In this document: positions 49,749 through 50,787 of the stretch, one piece after another
Layout: every line of letters begins with the position of its first letter
Position numbering within the stretch: the stretch's first letter is position 1
Source of the DNA: Lysobacterales bacterium CG_4_10_14_3_um_filter_64_11
GTDB taxonomy: Bacteria; Pseudomonadota; Gammaproteobacteria; Xanthomonadales; Xanthomonadaceae
Reading direction: 5' to 3'
Assembly (NCBI GenBank): GCA_002782905.1
Contig: PFJA01000286.1
Coordinates: 1-50,787, forward strand
Length of the DNA: 50,787 nt
The notes under the pieces: model-generated
Seen by the model: only the letters and a program-made list of their open reading frames with translations
Told to the model about the DNA's origin: nothing
Databases searched by the model: none
Translations under genes and position numbers: made by a program

Positions 49749-50759
49749 ATGAAAGATCGCTTGCCGTGTGCGCTGTGTCTGGTGCTGGGATTGGGGCATG
49801 CCATGGCCCAGGACGCCGCGCCGCCAGCGGCACCGGAACCGGCCACCACGCGCATGGCAACGCTCGTCGTCAGCGGCAAGCAACCCGGGCCGGGCCTTTG
49901 GCGGGTCAGCAAGGACGATCACGATCTGTGGATTCTCGGCACCCTGTCGCCGTTGCCCAAACGTATGCAGTGGGAATCGGGCAAGGTTGAGCGGCTGCTC
50001 GCGCGCTCGCAGGAGCTGCTGGCACAACCCGCGGTGACGGTCAATGCCAAGGTTGGATTTTTCGCGCGTCTGGCATTGATACCGACCGCGCTGCGCGCGC
50101 GCAACAACCCCGATGGCAGGCCGCTGCGCGACCAGGTATCGCCTTCCTTGTATGCGCGTTGGCTGGCACTGAAGCAGCGCTACATCGGGCGCAGCAAATC
50201 GATCGAGAAACGGCGGCCGATCATGGCGGCAAAAGCGCTGTACGAAGAAGCGCTCGATGACAACACGCTGAGCGAAAAAAACCGGGTCTGGCCGGTGCTG
50301 GTCAAGGCAGCGAAGAAACGCAAGCTGACGATTACCGTGCCGACGGTGAGCATCCAAATTGCCGATGCCAAGGCTACCCTGAAGGAGTTTGCAAAAACGG
50401 CGCTCGATGATGAGACGTGCTTTGCCACCACCTTGGAGCGGCTGGAAACCGACATGGACAACATGAAGGCGCGCGCCAACGCCTGGGCGGTGGGCGATGT
50501 GCCGGCATTGATTGCGCTGCCGCATCCGGATCAACGCGGCGCCTGCGACGATGCGCTGCTGGCGACGGCAATTGCCGAAAAGCAGGGCATGGCGGATCTG
50601 CGTGAACAAGTGCGCACGCGCTGGTTGCAGGCGGCCGACGCGGCGTTGCTCAAGAACGAATCGACGGTTGCCGTGATGGCAATCGAGAGCCTGTTGGGCG
50701 ACGACGGGTTTCTGGCTGCGCTGCGCGAGCGTGGCTACGATGTGGTGGCGCCGGAGTAG
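49749..50759 (+). CDS. TraB/GumN family protein, secreted
   Basis: This 336-residue protein has a signal peptide (PCALCLVLGLGHAMA, cleavage near residue 20). The TraB/GumN domain starts GLWRVSKDDHDLWILGTLSPLPKRMQWESGKVERLLARSQELLAQP. The paired GxxH-type signature is altered: ILGTLSPLP stands where many members have LGTxH. That histidine is a proposed metal ligand in the Tiki/TraB fold, so this copy may lack peptidase activity. AGGAAA precedes ATG 49749. It is divergent from the GNAT gene. No exopolysaccharide (gum) cluster is nearby. Confidence 0.86.
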   Translation: MKDRLPCALCLVLGLGHAMAQDAAPPAAPEPATTRMATLVVSGKQPGPGLWRVSKDDHDLWILGTLSPLPKRMQWESGKVERLLARSQELLAQPAVTVNAKVGFFARLALIPTALRARNNPDGRPLRDQVSPSLYARWLALKQRYIGRSKSIEKRRPIMAAKALYEEALDDNTLSEKNRVWPVLVKAAKKRKLTITVPTVSIQIADAKATLKEFAKTALDDETCFATTLERLETDMDNMKARANAWAVGDVPALIALPHPDQRGACDDALLATAIAEKQGMADLREQVRTRWLQAADAALLKNESTVAVMAIESLLGDDGFLAALRERGYDVVAPE

Positions 50760-50787
50760 CGGCAGGTTCTGCGGGCGACGAGGTGCT

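Noticed and set aside
1..50787. tRNA, rRNA, CRISPR, phage or transposase genes
   Set aside because: No cloverleaf, rRNA core, regularly spaced repeats or transposase motifs were seen by reading; a tRNAscan or CRISPR finder run was not possible.

Overview
This window is a densely coding, GC-rich piece of bacterial chromosome. It most resembles a gammaproteobacterium of the Xanthomonadales (Lysobacterales) type. This assignment is inferred from gene content and protein style (FtsEX, RpoH, OxyR with C199/C208, AceK, PrmC, DinB, Dxs, DUF4124, TonB-dependent receptor, CIRCE, GTGGGAGC-type repeats), not from a marker gene. I saw no rRNA, tRNA, CRISPR array, prophage or transposase. No stretch longer than 300 bases lacks a gene.

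Layout. 1-5213 (minus strand): the 5' part of an acyl-CoA thioesterase, a secreted DUF4124-like protein, a secreted amidohydrolase, a Baeyer-Villiger-type monooxygenase and an M61-like metallopeptidase. 5411-7573: uvrD. 7578-13631: a peptide or amino-acid themed group, with a TonB receptor, exported RidA and M19 dipeptidase in one coupled minus-strand operon, a divergent AraC regulator, a second exported RidA and a small membrane protein. 13825-18642: a TRAP solute-binding lipoprotein, a lone GspF-like protein, ftsE, ftsX and a double-receiver protein in tight succession. 18650-23602: aer, ung, a yybP-ykoY riboswitch with the alx/TerC manganese exporter, then rpoH preceded by a CIRCE operator and a sigma-E-like promoter. 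23811-28647: a secreted protein with a frameshift in its signal peptide, a patatin, aceK and a methyltransferase-like lipoprotein. 28654-32915: an ABC exporter, rluE, a methyltransferase and prmC. 32908-37113: a 1401-residue membrane protein coupled to prmC. 37218-43944: an M1 aminopeptidase, oxyR, rubrerythrin behind a well-formed OxyR box, a CCG-domain Fe-S protein and a DUF3501 protein. 44086-50759: dinB, dxs, a receiver-like regulator, an HNH nuclease, a GNAT acetyltransferase and a TraB/GumN protein.

How the parts work together. Several loci concern stress: peroxide (OxyR, rubrerythrin, the Fe-S protein and DUF3501), heat and envelope stress (rpoH under apparent HrcA and sigma-E input), manganese (riboswitch-Alx) and DNA damage (UvrD, Ung, DinB). 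The least described items are the rubrerythrin/Fe-S/DUF3501 group, the giant membrane protein coupled to prmC, the TonB-RidA-dipeptidase operon, and a roughly 125-150 bp repeat whose two copies both begin exactly at a gene's TAA stop codon. Three genes (uvrD, aceK, rluE) share a -10-like hexamer exactly 6 nt before the start codon, which suggests leaderless transcripts.
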